This document shows positions 8,188 through 20,925 of a stretch of 64,000 bases of DNA, in pieces (position 1 is the first letter of the stretch; each line of letters opens with the position of its first letter). Under the pieces are notes generated by a model. That model did no database searches, had not been told where the DNA came from, and saw nothing but the letters and a program-made list of their open reading frames with translations. The DNA comes from Candidatus Kuenenia stuttgartensis (GTDB taxonomy: Bacteria > Planctomycetota > Planctomycetia > Gemmatales > Gemmataceae): positions 48,040 through 112,039 of the forward strand of contig CAMCLK010000008.1 of NCBI GenBank assembly GCA_945875585.1, read 5' to 3'. A program made the translations under genes and the position numbers.

Positions 8188-11100
8188 TTAAGAGGCCGGG
8201 TTGATGGTTACTTTCAAAGGTTCCACCCAAATCCGGTGCTCTGGCGTGTAATACAGGTAAGCCCGGCTAGATGGGCCACGGTAGCTTCCCGGAACGCGGG
8301 CCTCAACATCGAGGCTAAGCTCGATTCGCTCACTGGGAGCCATGTCCCGCCAGTAAAGTACCAACTCCCGACCATGAACTTCCCACTGCGATAGTTTGGC
8401 ACGGCTGCCATCGGTGGGAATCCGACAGAGGTCGATCAGTTGCTTGCCATCAGTGGGAACATTCATACCTGCTGGCAAGCCAATCACGGCGATCGCCATG
8501 CCCTGCCCGTCGTTGCTTTTGTTCGTCACTGCAATGTTCAACCGCGCCGATTCACCTTCTCTAAGAGTGGTTCGGTCCAGTTTGGTCTGAAGGTCGAGTA
8601 TTGCCTTGGGTGATGTTGGGGGAATCAGCGTGTGATAGCGCCAAGTAAGGCTGGCTGGCATCGCATTGCCGCCTGTTATTTCAAATCGCACAGGATTGTC
8701 GCCCGGTTTGAAAACCCGTTCGGCATCTGGAATGGCAATCGAAACCGTTTCGGTAACTCCCGCACTGAATGCCTTGGCGAATACTTTGTCACCGACACTC
8801 AATTTGATCTCGCCTGCCTTAATCTCTCGTTTGCTGGCTCTGGCCTGCCCCACAAGTGCCTTGAGTGCCAAAACAGTCGACTGGGTGGTGCCATAAGCTC
8901 CCAATCCATCGCGCTGCTTGGCTAGCCAGCCACCTGCCTTGCTAGCTGAAACCACATGGGCACCTGCAACGCCGGCCTTCATCCAAGCCAAGCAGGCCAA
9001 TGCTGTTGTTTCAATTTCAAGGCATTGGCCGGTCGATCGCGTCACGCTCGATTGTCCACCCACAACCTTGCCTTCGGCATCCTGGGCTTCCATGAGTGAC
9101 TTCACAAAAGGAACAGCCTCTTCATTCCGTCCAGCATTCAGCAATATCATTGTTGCCAATGCCTTCAGATACATGTCAGGAGACCCGGCAGCCGCATCCC
9201 GCACCGCATCGATTTCTTTTTTCAATTCATCTGAGGGACCTGTTTCAGTCAGCGACCAAAGGATATACGCATTGGTGATGGGGGTGGGTGCCGCACCAAA
9301 CCTATCCAGATTTCTGGGGTTGCGCACAAATCCCCCCCGCCCATCCCTGCGCTGCATCAGAAAGCTGCGCGTCCTCGAGACCAAATCCTTGTCCATGCCT
9401 TCCACACCCACAGACTGCATATCCGCGAATTGAAGCAATCCATAAGCAGTCAGGGCTTCATGCTGCTGGTCTGGAGCGCCAAACCATTCAAAACCATGCT
9501 TTTTCCCAGCTTTGGTGTCTTGGCATTCAAAACCGATCAGGCGCCCATAGCCCTTTGCAAGCAACTCTCTGGCTCGCGATTCCGCTTCCGGATTGGGCAG
9601 ACCTGATTCTTTCAAATATGCCAGAATCATCACATTGGGGTAATTGGTTGACGATGTCTGCTCGAAACAACCATGCGGTTCACGCAGCATGCCATCCAAA
9701 CCTTTGAGCAGTTCACCTGTGGGAGAGGGATAAGCCTCAATCCGCATGCTCAAAGACCCTTGCACCCACTCCTTGGGAAATCTCAGCGTGCGCTCTAGGA
9801 TTCCGCTCAGCCTGTCGCTCAACGCGCCTTCCACCGGAAATCCTTCAGGCACAATTCGCACCTTGCCCTTGATCGAATCGGAAAAACCGCCTCCGGTCAT
9901 TTCCAATCCATATCCAATTTCCTGATCCAGCAATCCCGGACGCAATGTCAGCACACGACGCGCCCTGCCTTCTTTCGATAATGGAAGCTCCTCGGCACCT
10001 GGCCCCTCAAGAACTGCTCCCGTCAACGTCGCCGGGTCGAGCCGGACCTTGTCGATACCGGGTCGACCTTCAATGGCAGCCACAGCGCGGATCGTGTCGG
10101 ACGCCGTCACCTCAAATGGAACCTTCAGAGACATGCTAAGAGGCAACCGCGAATCAAACGTTACAGTCGCTTGAGCCAATTCACCGTCCTCGGTGTGGAC
10201 CATCGCAACCGCCTGAAACCTGGTTACCGAATCACACAGATCAAACTCTGTTGAAAACGATCCGTCTGCCAGAACAGCAACCGGTTGCCACAGTAATGTT
10301 TCAGTGAAGTCTGTCCGGGCATTATCCTGCCCACGTAACCGAGCGTGGGCATATTCACGCACCAGCATGGGGCGGTCGATACGGGCCCGTGGATCGTGTT
10401 CCAAAATGTTATTGAGTTCCCGATCAAATTTAGCATCTGCCCCCAAAACAGGCATTCCACCCATTGGCATTCCCCCCGCAATATTTTTCATGCGACGGGC
10501 TCCCACGGCCTCACCTTCCTGCCGCATTTGTTGGGGCAGGGCTGCCATTCCATTCCGCTTAGCTAATTGTTCGCCAGGACGACGAATTCCAGGAACTTTA
10601 TCCATATTGTTGGCACGCGCCATGGCAGCACCAGGCTTCTGGATTGGCCCAGGCAAAGCTAGATTGCGATTTGCAGGAGGAGAAAAACGCGACCTAGCTT
10701 TAGCCCCAAAGCCTTCCATAACCGCTCCCATCTCAACAGCCGGGGCTGCACCTTGTAGAGGCTTATCAAAGACTGCTGCACCTGGTGGACCTGGAGAAGG
10801 CTTATCCATGAATTTTTCCGCCTGCGCCATTGGAGCTGGGGCTGCTTCAGTTAATGCTCTCGCATCAAATACACGGCCAGCATTGTTATCCGATTGAACA
10901 AATCTCGACAAAGTAGACACGGTTTGAATGGAAAGAGCTGGATTGAGGAAAGCCATCACCAAGCCACCGCACAGGAACGCACCCACCGTAATGATCCGGC
11001 TAGCCAGCGTTAACCAACTCAGCACCCACATCAATCCAGACAATGCGGCCAATAAACATGTCAGAATAACAGCCCCGCGAAAAATCATTCCGATAGTGCG

Positions 11101-13752
11101 CTGGCGCTCGGTATGCGTAGCCAGCAATTCGCCCGCCCGGCCTACCGTGTCCTCAACTTGCTTAACTTCTTCCTGAGCCTCGGACATGGCGGTATTGGCG
11201 GATTTCAGAAGTTGTAGAACGGCAGCATCGTGCTGCGCCAAAGACCGCTCCAAGGCAATATGTGCTGTTTGCACCGATCGGTGGTCTTTCTGACCAGCGG
11301 AAATCAAGTAGTTATCGGCCTCAACAGGGAACTGTCTTTGAAATTTGGCGGGATCCTGCTCAGCGAACCGCCGCCAGCCTTGAACTCCCAGTAACAGGTC
11401 GATTGCTTCGCGTGCACGCGGGTGTCCGGAAATCAAAAAATCAGAATACTCCAGATCCGCCGCGTGGCGCACTTCCTCACCCAATAAGAAATGTGTCGGC
11501 ATCGACCGCGCCGATTTTTCGTCTGCCAATATCACATTGGAACGATCCACAACCGACAATAGGGCCAATGCAGGTTTGGAAGCACCAGAGGCATCACGGG
11601 TCTTCACCGTTAGGCGCGCCTGATCACCCGGGGCCAGATCTCCAGCACCACTTCCAGCGCGAGAAACGGTCATTTCAACAGAAAGTAAGGATTTTGAAGG
11701 AATCCAAACCAGTCGTTCTGCCACCGGAATCAGTTCTGGATTCCCCCCGGCAGATTCCATGCGGAAGACGGTAACCCTGCCCACACCACCAGATGATATC
11801 GGCGGCTTCAAGTCTACCCGAACGGAACCAGGTTCAAGCACTTTGGAATCGAGCAACTGGCCACGGCTGTAGAGGCCCACCAAATGCCGGGCAGGTTTCG
11901 CTGCTGTAATCGATACCGCAATTGGCTCCCCGGGAACTTGACCAGCAACAGCACGCAAGGCTGTTCCCTGCGGAGCCAATTTAGGAAGCGGGTGCCTGAT
12001 ACCAGATTCTGGAGATGTCAGCTCGATCTCATAGGCGCGACCGGCAACAGGCGTAAAAGATACAACCCCTAATCCCTGTGCCGAACCAGGGTTTTCCGAA
12101 TCGCTGTATGTCGCAACTTCGCCTGGCAATGCTTTGCCGTCTTCCAGCAATCGGCCACGGATTTCTGCAGGTTTGCCTAATGGAGATCGTGCCGAGAAGT
12201 AAACCCGGGCCTCAGCTCCAGGAACCAAGTCGCCACCTTCGGCAAAAAACTCAACAACTACATTTTTCAGCACCATCGGCACAGGCTTTACAAGTGTCTC
12301 ACGGTTGGCCCCGTCGCTGAATATGGCAGTCAGTGTCACGTCACCCTTGCGGATCAGCTTCGGAAGAATCAGCCTGACAGATCCTTTGCCCTGCCCGTCG
12401 AGCATTAATGGGATCATTTCCCCAGACTCTTTGCCAGATGCGTTGAATTGCATGTCGTCCACGCGCAACATCAATTCTACAGTTGAACCAGATAGCGGTT
12501 GCCCCGTGGCAGAAGCCCCCTTCAGCATCACTTCAACCGTATCGCCCGGACCGTAACTGCGACGATTGAATATCAATTCCTTGGCCAAGCGCTGCGGCTG
12601 ATATTCCTGAACCAAAAACTTGCGTTCACGCGGTGCAAACCGGCGTGACATATCCGAGACATGCAAGGTGTATTCGCCACCAGGCGCATCAGCCTCTAGT
12701 GTGAATTCACCCGTACCAATTCCAACAATAGCCTGTCCTGAAGGGCCTTGAGCAACGGCACCATTTTCCGTTTGTCTGACCCGTCCATCACCTTCGCCCA
12801 GTTGAACAGTAGAACCGTCAGGACGCACCAGACGGAATGACAAGCCCAATTGATCGTGTGCTGGTTTGAGCGTTGCGCGCTCCAATGTCAATGAACGGAA
12901 TCGAACGGTTTCACCCGGCAGATATAGCCGCCTATCTGTTGCCAGATGAGTCACCAACGCAGGCAATCCCAGAGGCACAGACTCCTTGACTTCAACAAGA
13001 GCCTTGGTTGCCGGATCTTCTGATTGGGCTGATATTTCCAAAATTGGCTGCATACCGGCAGTCAAAACAAAATCAGGCGGTAATGTCAGCTCGTGGGCAC
13101 CATCAGGTTTTTCTTTTAAATCCAATGATACAAATGATCCTTTGCTTGACGGGTTCTCCATGCGCGTTGAAATCTTGGCCTTCCGCATTTCGCCGCCGGG
13201 GCCGACAGCTTCAATCCGATAGGTGGAAGATGCGCCTGCGACCCAGGAAGCTGGTCCGTGCACAACAAGATTCAGTTGCGGGTTCACCGCTTGTGCGATT
13301 ATTTTATTCCGGTCCGTTTCTTGGCTGGATTCCAATGCATACAGGGCCCTGAATCTGTTACTTTCTTTGGCTTGGGCTTGCGCCAACAACTGGCGATCGG
13401 CATCCAACCTTGCTCGCGCACTTTCGATACGAAAGTTATTAAATGCCCCCATAATGCCTAGTCCGGCAATCAGAAGGAGGCTTGCAGCCAAAGCGTAGCG
13501 TGCCACCGACATCATGAGCTTCTGGTTGGTTGGCTTGGCCAATATTTTCACATCGGGGGGAGTGAAAACCATCTCCGGGTAGGTGGAGCGCACAGCACCT
13601 TTCCACTGTTTTTGGCGTGTTTTTTCAGCATTGACCAACTGGGTACAAGCGGGGCAATCCTTCAGATGGGAACCGAAATTTACCGACTCGGAGTCATCAA
13701 GAAGGCCGTGCAGCCATGGCAATACCATGTTCTGACAGTCGCTACAGTTCAT
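8188..13752 (-). CDS. zinc anti-sigma factor fused to alpha-2-macroglobulin
   Basis: A 1854-residue membrane protein. Residues 1-45 are a zf-HC2 anti-sigma domain: C3, C6 and H29-LKD-C33-PA-C36 match the HxxxCxxC zinc anti-sigma motif. A transmembrane segment follows at ~80-103. Residues ~160-800 look like macroglobulin (MG) domains, including YLPGETVRFRSLTLERA and DLLLGVQGWRRF. A second hydrophobic hairpin lies at ~888-938, then a Pro/Met/Gly-rich segment (~960-1105), more MG-like sequence and the thioester domain with GCFEQTSS (Cys1362, Gln1365), matching the CxEQ thioester of active macroglobulins. The hairpin keeps both large halves on the same, presumably periplasmic, side. Its ATG overlaps the stop of the ECF sigma gene (ATGA), so the two are co-translated. 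It probably holds the sigma factor in the cytoplasm and senses proteases or envelope damage outside; the sensing role is inferred. Confidence 0.9.
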   Translation of the reverse strand: MNCSDCQNMVLPWLHGLLDDSESVNFGSHLKDCPACTQLVNAEKTRQKQWKGAVRSTYPEMVFTPPDVKILAKPTNQKLMMSVARYALAASLLLIAGLGIMGAFNNFRIESARARLDADRQLLAQAQAKESNRFRALYALESSQETDRNKIIAQAVNPQLNLVVHGPASWVAGASSTYRIEAVGPGGEMRKAKISTRMENPSSKGSFVSLDLKEKPDGAHELTLPPDFVLTAGMQPILEISAQSEDPATKALVEVKESVPLGLPALVTHLATDRRLYLPGETVRFRSLTLERATLKPAHDQLGLSFRLVRPDGSTVQLGEGDGRVRQTENGAVAQGPSGQAIVGIGTGEFTLEADAPGGEYTLHVSDMSRRFAPRERKFLVQEYQPQRLAKELIFNRRSYGPGDTVEVMLKGASATGQPLSGSTVELMLRVDDMQFNASGKESGEMIPLMLDGQGKGSVRLILPKLIRKGDVTLTAIFSDGANRETLVKPVPMVLKNVVVEFFAEGGDLVPGAEARVYFSARSPLGKPAEIRGRLLEDGKALPGEVATYSDSENPGSAQGLGVVSFTPVAGRAYEIELTSPESGIRHPLPKLAPQGTALRAVAGQVPGEPIAVSITAAKPARHLVGLYSRGQLLDSKVLEPGSVRVDLKPPISSGGVGRVTVFRMESAGGNPELIPVAERLVWIPSKSLLSVEMTVSRAGSGAGDLAPGDQARLTVKTRDASGASKPALALLSVVDRSNVILADEKSARSMPTHFLLGEEVRHAADLEYSDFLISGHPRAREAIDLLLGVQGWRRFAEQDPAKFQRQFPVEADNYLISAGQKDHRSVQTAHIALERSLAQHDAAVLQLLKSANTAMSEAQEEVKQVEDTVGRAGELLATHTERQRTIGMIFRGAVILTCLLAALSGLMWVLSWLTLASRIITVGAFLCGGLVMAFLNPALSIQTVSTLSRFVQSDNNAGRVFDARALTEAAPAPMAQAEKFMDKPSPGPPGAAVFDKPLQGAAPAVEMGAVMEGFGAKARSRFSPPANRNLALPGPIQKPGAAMARANNMDKVPGIRRPGEQLAKRNGMAALPQQMRQEGEAVGARRMKNIAGGMPMGGMPVLGADAKFDRELNNILEHDPRARIDRPMLVREYAHARLRGQDNARTDFTETLLWQPVAVLADGSFSTEFDLCDSVTRFQAVAMVHTEDGELAQATVTFDSRLPLSMSLKVPFEVTASDTIRAVAAIEGRPGIDKVRLDPATLTGAVLEGPGAEELPLSKEGRARRVLTLRPGLLDQEIGYGLEMTGGGFSDSIKGKVRIVPEGFPVEGALSDRLSGILERTLRFPKEWVQGSLSMRIEAYPSPTGELLKGLDGMLREPHGCFEQTSSTNYPNVMILAYLKESGLPNPEAESRARELLAKGYGRLIGFECQDTKAGKKHGFEWFGAPDQQHEALTAYGLLQFADMQSVGVEGMDKDLVSRTRSFLMQRRDGRGGFVRNPRNLDRFGAAPTPITNAYILWSLTETGPSDELKKEIDAVRDAAAGSPDMYLKALATMILLNAGRNEEAVPFVKSLMEAQDAEGKVVGGQSSVTRSTGQCLEIETTALACLAWMKAGVAGAHVVSASKAGGWLAKQRDGLGAYGTTQSTVLALKALVGQARASKREIKAGEIKLSVGDKVFAKAFSAGVTETVSIAIPDAERVFKPGDNPVRFEITGGNAMPASLTWRYHTLIPPTSPKAILDLQTKLDRTTLREGESARLNIAVTNKSNDGQGMAIAVIGLPAGMNVPTDGKQLIDLCRIPTDGSRAKLSQWEVHGRELVLYWRDMAPSERIELSLDVEARVPGSYRGPSSRAYLYYTPEHRIWVEPLKVTINPAS

Positions 13753-14342
13753 GACCGTCCCTCCATCGCCACTGATTCGTCTGCTTGGACATCGCCGAGC
13801 AATTCTTTGAGTTTTTGCAGTGCCGAACGCATCTGTGTCTTCACTGTGCCAACAGGCCGATCAACCGTATCAGCGATTTCTTCGTAGGTGAGTTCACCGT
13901 TTTGCCGCAGCAAAAACACCTCGCGCTCTTCGGATCTGAGGACAAGGACGGCATCACGCACACGGCGTCGCTCTTCTTCGTCCTGCACCAGATCTATAAC
14001 TGTGCGCATCGCGCCAACTGGCTCCTGTTCGGGCAAGGCACGCGACTTGCGTTTCCACGCACTGCGCTTAAGGTCCCTGGCAGCATTAAGTGCCACTCGA
14101 AAGATCCACGCCTTGATGTTGCTGATCTGGCCAAAACCACTTCGGTTCTTCCAGCATCTCAGGAACGCCTCTTGGCCAATGTCCATGGCATCATCTCGGC
14201 TCCGAAGAAAAAACGAGAGGGTGCTGACAAGTTCATCCCGCATCGATTCGAACGCCGCAAGCAACTGTTCGTCACCAATTACGGGTTCCGACTGGTCACC
14301 CAGCCGCGACATAGGCTGCCCCTGTGAACCATCGATGCTCAT
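13749..14342 (-). CDS. ECF-type RNA polymerase sigma factor
   Basis: An alternative sigma factor of about 197 residues. Region 2 is seen in DDAMDIGQEAFLRCWKNR and NIKAWIFRVALNAARDLKR, region 4 in LRSEEREVFLLRQNGELTYE followed by EIADTVDRPVGTVKTQMRSA, the promoter -35 reading helix-turn-helix. I start at the ATG at 14342 because CCGGGAGTGACC supplies a ribosome site; an ATG at 14372 is in frame but lacks one. The stop overlaps the start of the anti-sigma/macroglobulin gene by four bases, the usual arrangement for a sigma/anti-sigma pair. The upstream 143 bases are shared with a divergent gene for a region 1.1-like protein. Targets are unknown. Confidence 0.93.
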   Translation of the reverse strand: MSIDGSQGQPMSRLGDQSEPVIGDEQLLAAFESMRDELVSTLSFFLRSRDDAMDIGQEAFLRCWKNRSGFGQISNIKAWIFRVALNAARDLKRSAWKRKSRALPEQEPVGAMRTVIDLVQDEEERRRVRDAVLVLRSEEREVFLLRQNGELTYEEIADTVDRPVGTVKTQMRSALQKLKELLGDVQADESVAMEGRS

Positions 14343-14485
14343 GGTCACTCCCGGATAAGACGGGTCAAGCATGTAAATCGTTTGCGCAGAAACGACCCTT
14401 GGCCGTTATTGCTCCTTGCCATAGCATATAGAATGATTGATCCAATTTAGTTTCCCTCCGAAATAAGCAGGATGGGGAGATCACC

Positions 14486-14671
14486 ATGCGCCTGGCAGAA
14501 GCTGCACTGAAACACTTGTTGGAAAAAGGCAAGGGAACCGGATCAGTCACATTTGGTGATGTTCACGATGCCCTGCTCGACAACGAAACCAATCCAACCC
14601 ATCTCGACTCAATCATCGCGGCGCTTGAAGAAGCAGGCATTGCCGTGATCGATGATGAAGAAGATGCATAG
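14486..14671 (+). CDS. stand-alone sigma-70 region 1.1 domain protein
   Basis: A 61-residue acidic protein with a good ribosome site (GGGGAG about 7 bases before the ATG). Residues ~7-57 read LKHLLEKGKGTGSVTFGDVH ... IIAALEEAGIAVIDDEE, the pattern of the N-terminal region 1.1 of primary sigma factors (compare LLVTRGKEQGYLTYAEVNDH and DIIQMINDMGIQVMEE in E. coli RpoD). In RpoD this domain blocks the DNA channel of the polymerase and prevents free sigma from binding promoters. Here it is encoded alone, with nothing after it. It lies between a divergent ECF sigma gene and groEL. It might modulate RNA polymerase or a sigma factor; that is inference. Confidence 0.75.
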   Translation: MRLAEAALKHLLEKGKGTGSVTFGDVHDALLDNETNPTHLDSIIAALEEAGIAVIDDEEDA

Positions 14672-14689
14672 GCCGTCGTGATTCGTCAT

Positions 14690-14707
14690 GGCATCCTCCG
14701 GGGTGCC
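14690..14707 (+). terminator. weak hairpin after the region 1.1 gene
   Basis: GGCATCC-tccg-GGGTGCC forms seven pairs, one a G-U wobble, 18 bases after the stop. It is followed by AATTCT, not a clear U tract, so it may only partly separate this gene from groEL. Confidence 0.35.
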
Positions 14708-14915
14708 AATTCTCATGGCAGCCGCTCCCCCTCCCTGCCAATGTGGCAGACAGATTTCAGCAAAAGGTTCGGACAATTACTCTAACTGCTTATCTGACAA
14801 CAAGTTTCGCAATTCAATTACAGATGGCACGATCATTGCTTGGGTGTGTGCAGACTGATCAGGTTTTCTGGTCCGGGCCACGTGATCGTTTCAGTTCATT
14901 TGAAGGAGTCACAGC

Positions 14916-16598
<1,683 letters not shown>

Positions 16599-16664
16599 TT
16601 GCCTCTCCGTTACGATTCACCAATAACAGATTAGTTTTCTAACACTATTGAGGAGTTTCGAGAC

Positions 16665-18645
<1,981 letters not shown>

Positions 18646-18658
18646 CCTGTCGTTACGG

Positions 18659-18693
18659 CCCCGGAACCCTTGCCCGGGTTCCGGGGTCGCTTT
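18659..18693 (+). terminator. strong hairpin between groEL2 and dnaJ
   Basis: An 11-base-pair GC-rich stem (18659-18669 with 18676-18686) with a six-base loop, then TCGCTTT. The U tract is poor, so partial termination or mRNA processing that lowers dnaJ-grpE output relative to groEL is as likely as full termination. Confidence 0.7.
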
Positions 18694-18725
18694 ATGCCCG
18701 GGCTTCGACCAGCGCGGTGCGGTAC

Positions 18726-19883
18726 ATGCCATCCAAGCGGTGTTATTACGAAGTATTGAGTATATCTAAAAGCGCTGACGATGGCGCGATCAAGGCTTCG
18801 TACAGAAAGCTTGCCCTCGAATACCATCCGGATCGCAATCCGGGGGACGAGGAAGTCGCGGTTCGATTCCGCGAAGTTCAAGAAGCGTTTGAAGTATTGC
18901 GCGATCCGGATAAGCGGAAGCGCTACGACCGCTATGGCCATGCCGGTATGGGTGAAAGCCCCGGCGGTGGCGGTGGCGAAGACATGATGAACGCCTTTGG
19001 CGACCTCTTTGGCTCCATTTTTGGCGGGGCTCAGCAAGGACGTCGACAGGGCGGGCGCGACCTTCGGCTTGATATGGCAATCGACCTTGCTGAAGCCGCT
19101 CGTGGTGGTAGTAAGACCATAGAAGTGACTCGCAAAGAAGGATGCCGCGACTGCTCAGGCACCGGCGCCACACCCGGAACCCGTGTGGCGCGCTGCCGAA
19201 CGTGCAATGGCCAAGGTGTTTTGCTTCAGGGGCAGGGTTTTTTTCGCATTCAACGCCCGTGTCACGCCTGTGGTGGTCGGGGGGAAACCATTCCCGATCC
19301 GTGCCGGACGTGCCGTGGATCCGCTCAGGTTGACGTACGACAAAATATCGAAGTGAAGTTTCCTGCTGGTATTGAAGACGGCATGCGTGGCCGGATTTCC
19401 GGCTACGGTGAAGCCGGCCCGGGTGGAGAACCGGGCGACCTGTATGTGTTTTATCAGGTATTGCCGCATCCATTTTTCCAGCGCGAAGGTTCCGATTTGC
19501 ATTGCGAGGTCCCCATTACGTTCAGCCAAGCCGCGCTTGGTGGCGAAATCATGGTGCCCACTCTCCTTCATGGCCCTAACCCCATTCGACTGGAGCGCGG
19601 ACAGCAGAACGGTGAAAAGGTACGCTTGCCGGGCAAAGGTTTGCCTAACCTGCAAACCAAACGGTCGGGCGACCTTGTGGTTCATGTGCGCGTTGAAACT
19701 CCGCGCAATCTGACACCACGTCAGGAAGAACTGTTCCGTGAGCTTGCAGCCATCGAAGATCGAGATGTCTCTCCGCAACGCAAAAGCTTTCTCGACCGAG
19801 TGAAAGACTTTTTTGCGGGAACTCCGGCTTCAGACAATCAGCGTTCCACCGATTCATCCACCAGTACCGGAGGCCGCACATGA
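18726..19883 (+). CDS. dnaJ: chaperone DnaJ (Hsp40)
   Basis: A co-chaperone that delivers unfolded proteins to DnaK and stimulates its ATPase. The J domain has YYEVLSISKSADDGAIKASY and the HPD motif in EYHPDRNPGD. A Gly-rich linker (GESPGGGGGED) follows, then four zinc-binding CxxCxGxG-type repeats: CRDCSGTG, CRTCNGQG, CHACGGRG and CRTCRGSA. C-terminal substrate domains run to about residue 330, followed by a polar tail. I begin at the ATG at 18726 (MPSKRCYYEVL); a GTG at 18717 adds three residues. The stop overlaps the grpE start (ATGA). No dnaK lies in the window. Confidence 0.96.
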   Translation: MPSKRCYYEVLSISKSADDGAIKASYRKLALEYHPDRNPGDEEVAVRFREVQEAFEVLRDPDKRKRYDRYGHAGMGESPGGGGGEDMMNAFGDLFGSIFGGAQQGRRQGGRDLRLDMAIDLAEAARGGSKTIEVTRKEGCRDCSGTGATPGTRVARCRTCNGQGVLLQGQGFFRIQRPCHACGGRGETIPDPCRTCRGSAQVDVRQNIEVKFPAGIEDGMRGRISGYGEAGPGGEPGDLYVFYQVLPHPFFQREGSDLHCEVPITFSQAALGGEIMVPTLLHGPNPIRLERGQQNGEKVRLPGKGLPNLQTKRSGDLVVHVRVETPRNLTPRQEELFRELAAIEDRDVSPQRKSFLDRVKDFFAGTPASDNQRSTDSSTSTGGRT

Positions 19884-20404
19884 GCGATCCAACCAATCAC
19901 GAAACACCAGATGCACCCGGCACCGAACAATCCGCGGGCCTTGAAGAGCTTGCCCGTCAGCGGGATGAATTCCGGGATTTGGCCAAAAGCATCCGGGCTG
20001 AATTTGAAAATTACCAAAAGCGTCAACAACGCGACCTGCTTCAAGAACGTCGGTTCGCCCAATCGCCTCTAGCACTCGACCTTCTTCCGGCAATCGACAA
20101 TCTCGACCGAGCCATTCAGGCCGCGCGGCAGGCTGGCGACCAAGGTCCATTGGCAACCGGCGTGCAGATGGTACTGCAGCAGATTCTGGACCAGCTTAAG
20201 CGGCATGGTATCGTCCGAATGGATGCCAAGCATCAGCCTTTCGATGCCGCCCGGCACACAGCCGTAACACAATTTCCGTCAGCGGACCATCCTCCTATGA
20301 CGGTTCTGGAAGTACTTGAATCCGGTTACATGCATCACGACCGGGTCTTGCGTCCTGCTTCTGTTGCTGTTGCCGCGCCACAAACCGCCAAGTCAGGGGA
20401 TTGA
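19880..20404 (+). CDS. grpE: nucleotide exchange factor GrpE
   Basis: A 174-residue partner that releases ADP from DnaK. The N-terminal long helix (LEELARQRDEFRDLAKSIRA then EFENYQKRQQRD) is the family coiled coil, and the C-terminal beta part carries DAKHQPFDAARHTAV and VLEVLESGYMHHDRVLRPA, the usual GrpE signature. It overlaps dnaJ by four bases and so is translationally coupled to it. The zinc-ribbon gene begins 5 bases after its stop. Confidence 0.95.
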   Translation: MSDPTNHETPDAPGTEQSAGLEELARQRDEFRDLAKSIRAEFENYQKRQQRDLLQERRFAQSPLALDLLPAIDNLDRAIQAARQAGDQGPLATGVQMVLQQILDQLKRHGIVRMDAKHQPFDAARHTAVTQFPSADHPPMTVLEVLESGYMHHDRVLRPASVAVAAPQTAKSGD

Positions 20405-20408
20405 ATCT

Positions 20409-20717
20409 ATGCCGACCTACGAATACATTTGCGCAGCCTGCGGGCACACGATGGAACAGTTTCAGTCGTTCAGTGAGAAAGCCTTGACGACATGCCCCGC
20501 ATGCAAAAAGAAAAAACTGGAACGACAGTTCGGCACAGGCGCCGCGATCTTGTTCAAAGGGTCTGGCTTTTACGAAACCGACTACCGCAGTGACAGTTAC
20601 AAGTCTGCTGCCAAAGCAGATTCCAGCCCGCCACCTGAAACAAAAAGCGAAACGCCGAAATCAGACAGTGGCTCCAAATCCGCGTCGAAAAAGTCTGGCG
20701 GCAAAGGATCCGACTAA
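20409..20717 (+). CDS. FmdB-family zinc ribbon protein
   Basis: A 102-residue protein beginning MPTYEYICAACGHTMEQFQS, the standard opening of FmdB/CxxC putative regulators, with a second pair in CPACKKKKLERQFG; the two CxxC pairs should bind one zinc ion. After about residue 60 it becomes a Ser/Lys/Pro-rich tail with a GSGFYETDYR motif common in this family. The start is fixed by homology; a longer frame back to 20316 lies inside grpE. Its stop overlaps the yacG start by one base (TAATG). The role is not established for the family. Confidence 0.9.
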   Translation: MPTYEYICAACGHTMEQFQSFSEKALTTCPACKKKKLERQFGTGAAILFKGSGFYETDYRSDSYKSAAKADSSPPPETKSETPKSDSGSKSASKKSGGKGSD

Positions 20718-20917
20718 TGGGAACAAACCCAGTTACGCGAAAATGCCCCGTTTGTAATGCAGAAATGCCCGGCCCACTCGCTGAATGGCCGGCACTTCCT
20801 TTTTGTTCCCAGAAGTGCAAAACAATTGATCTTGGGCGTTGGTTGGGAGAAAGGTACCGCATGCCTTCTGGTGGCCGTACCGAAAGTACAGAATCCCCAT
20901 CCGATTCAGAAGAATAA
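20717..20917 (+). CDS. yacG: YacG-like zinc-binding protein (DNA gyrase inhibitor family)
   Basis: A 66-residue protein with CPVCNAEM and FCSQKCKTIDLGRWLGERYR, the four-Cys zinc site and C-terminal helix of YacG. In E. coli YacG binds and inhibits DNA gyrase. The tail (TESTESPSDSEE) is acidic. It is the last gene of the chaperone block and ends 8 bases from the convergent CotH-like gene. Confidence 0.9.
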   Translation: MGTNPVTRKCPVCNAEMPGPLAEWPALPFCSQKCKTIDLGRWLGERYRMPSGGRTESTESPSDSEE

Positions 20918-20925
20918 GCTTACAA

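Noticed and set aside
14672..14915. CIRCE (HrcA) operator upstream of groEL
   Set aside because: I looked for TTAGCACTC-N9-GAGTGCTAA and found no acceptable match in this spacer.
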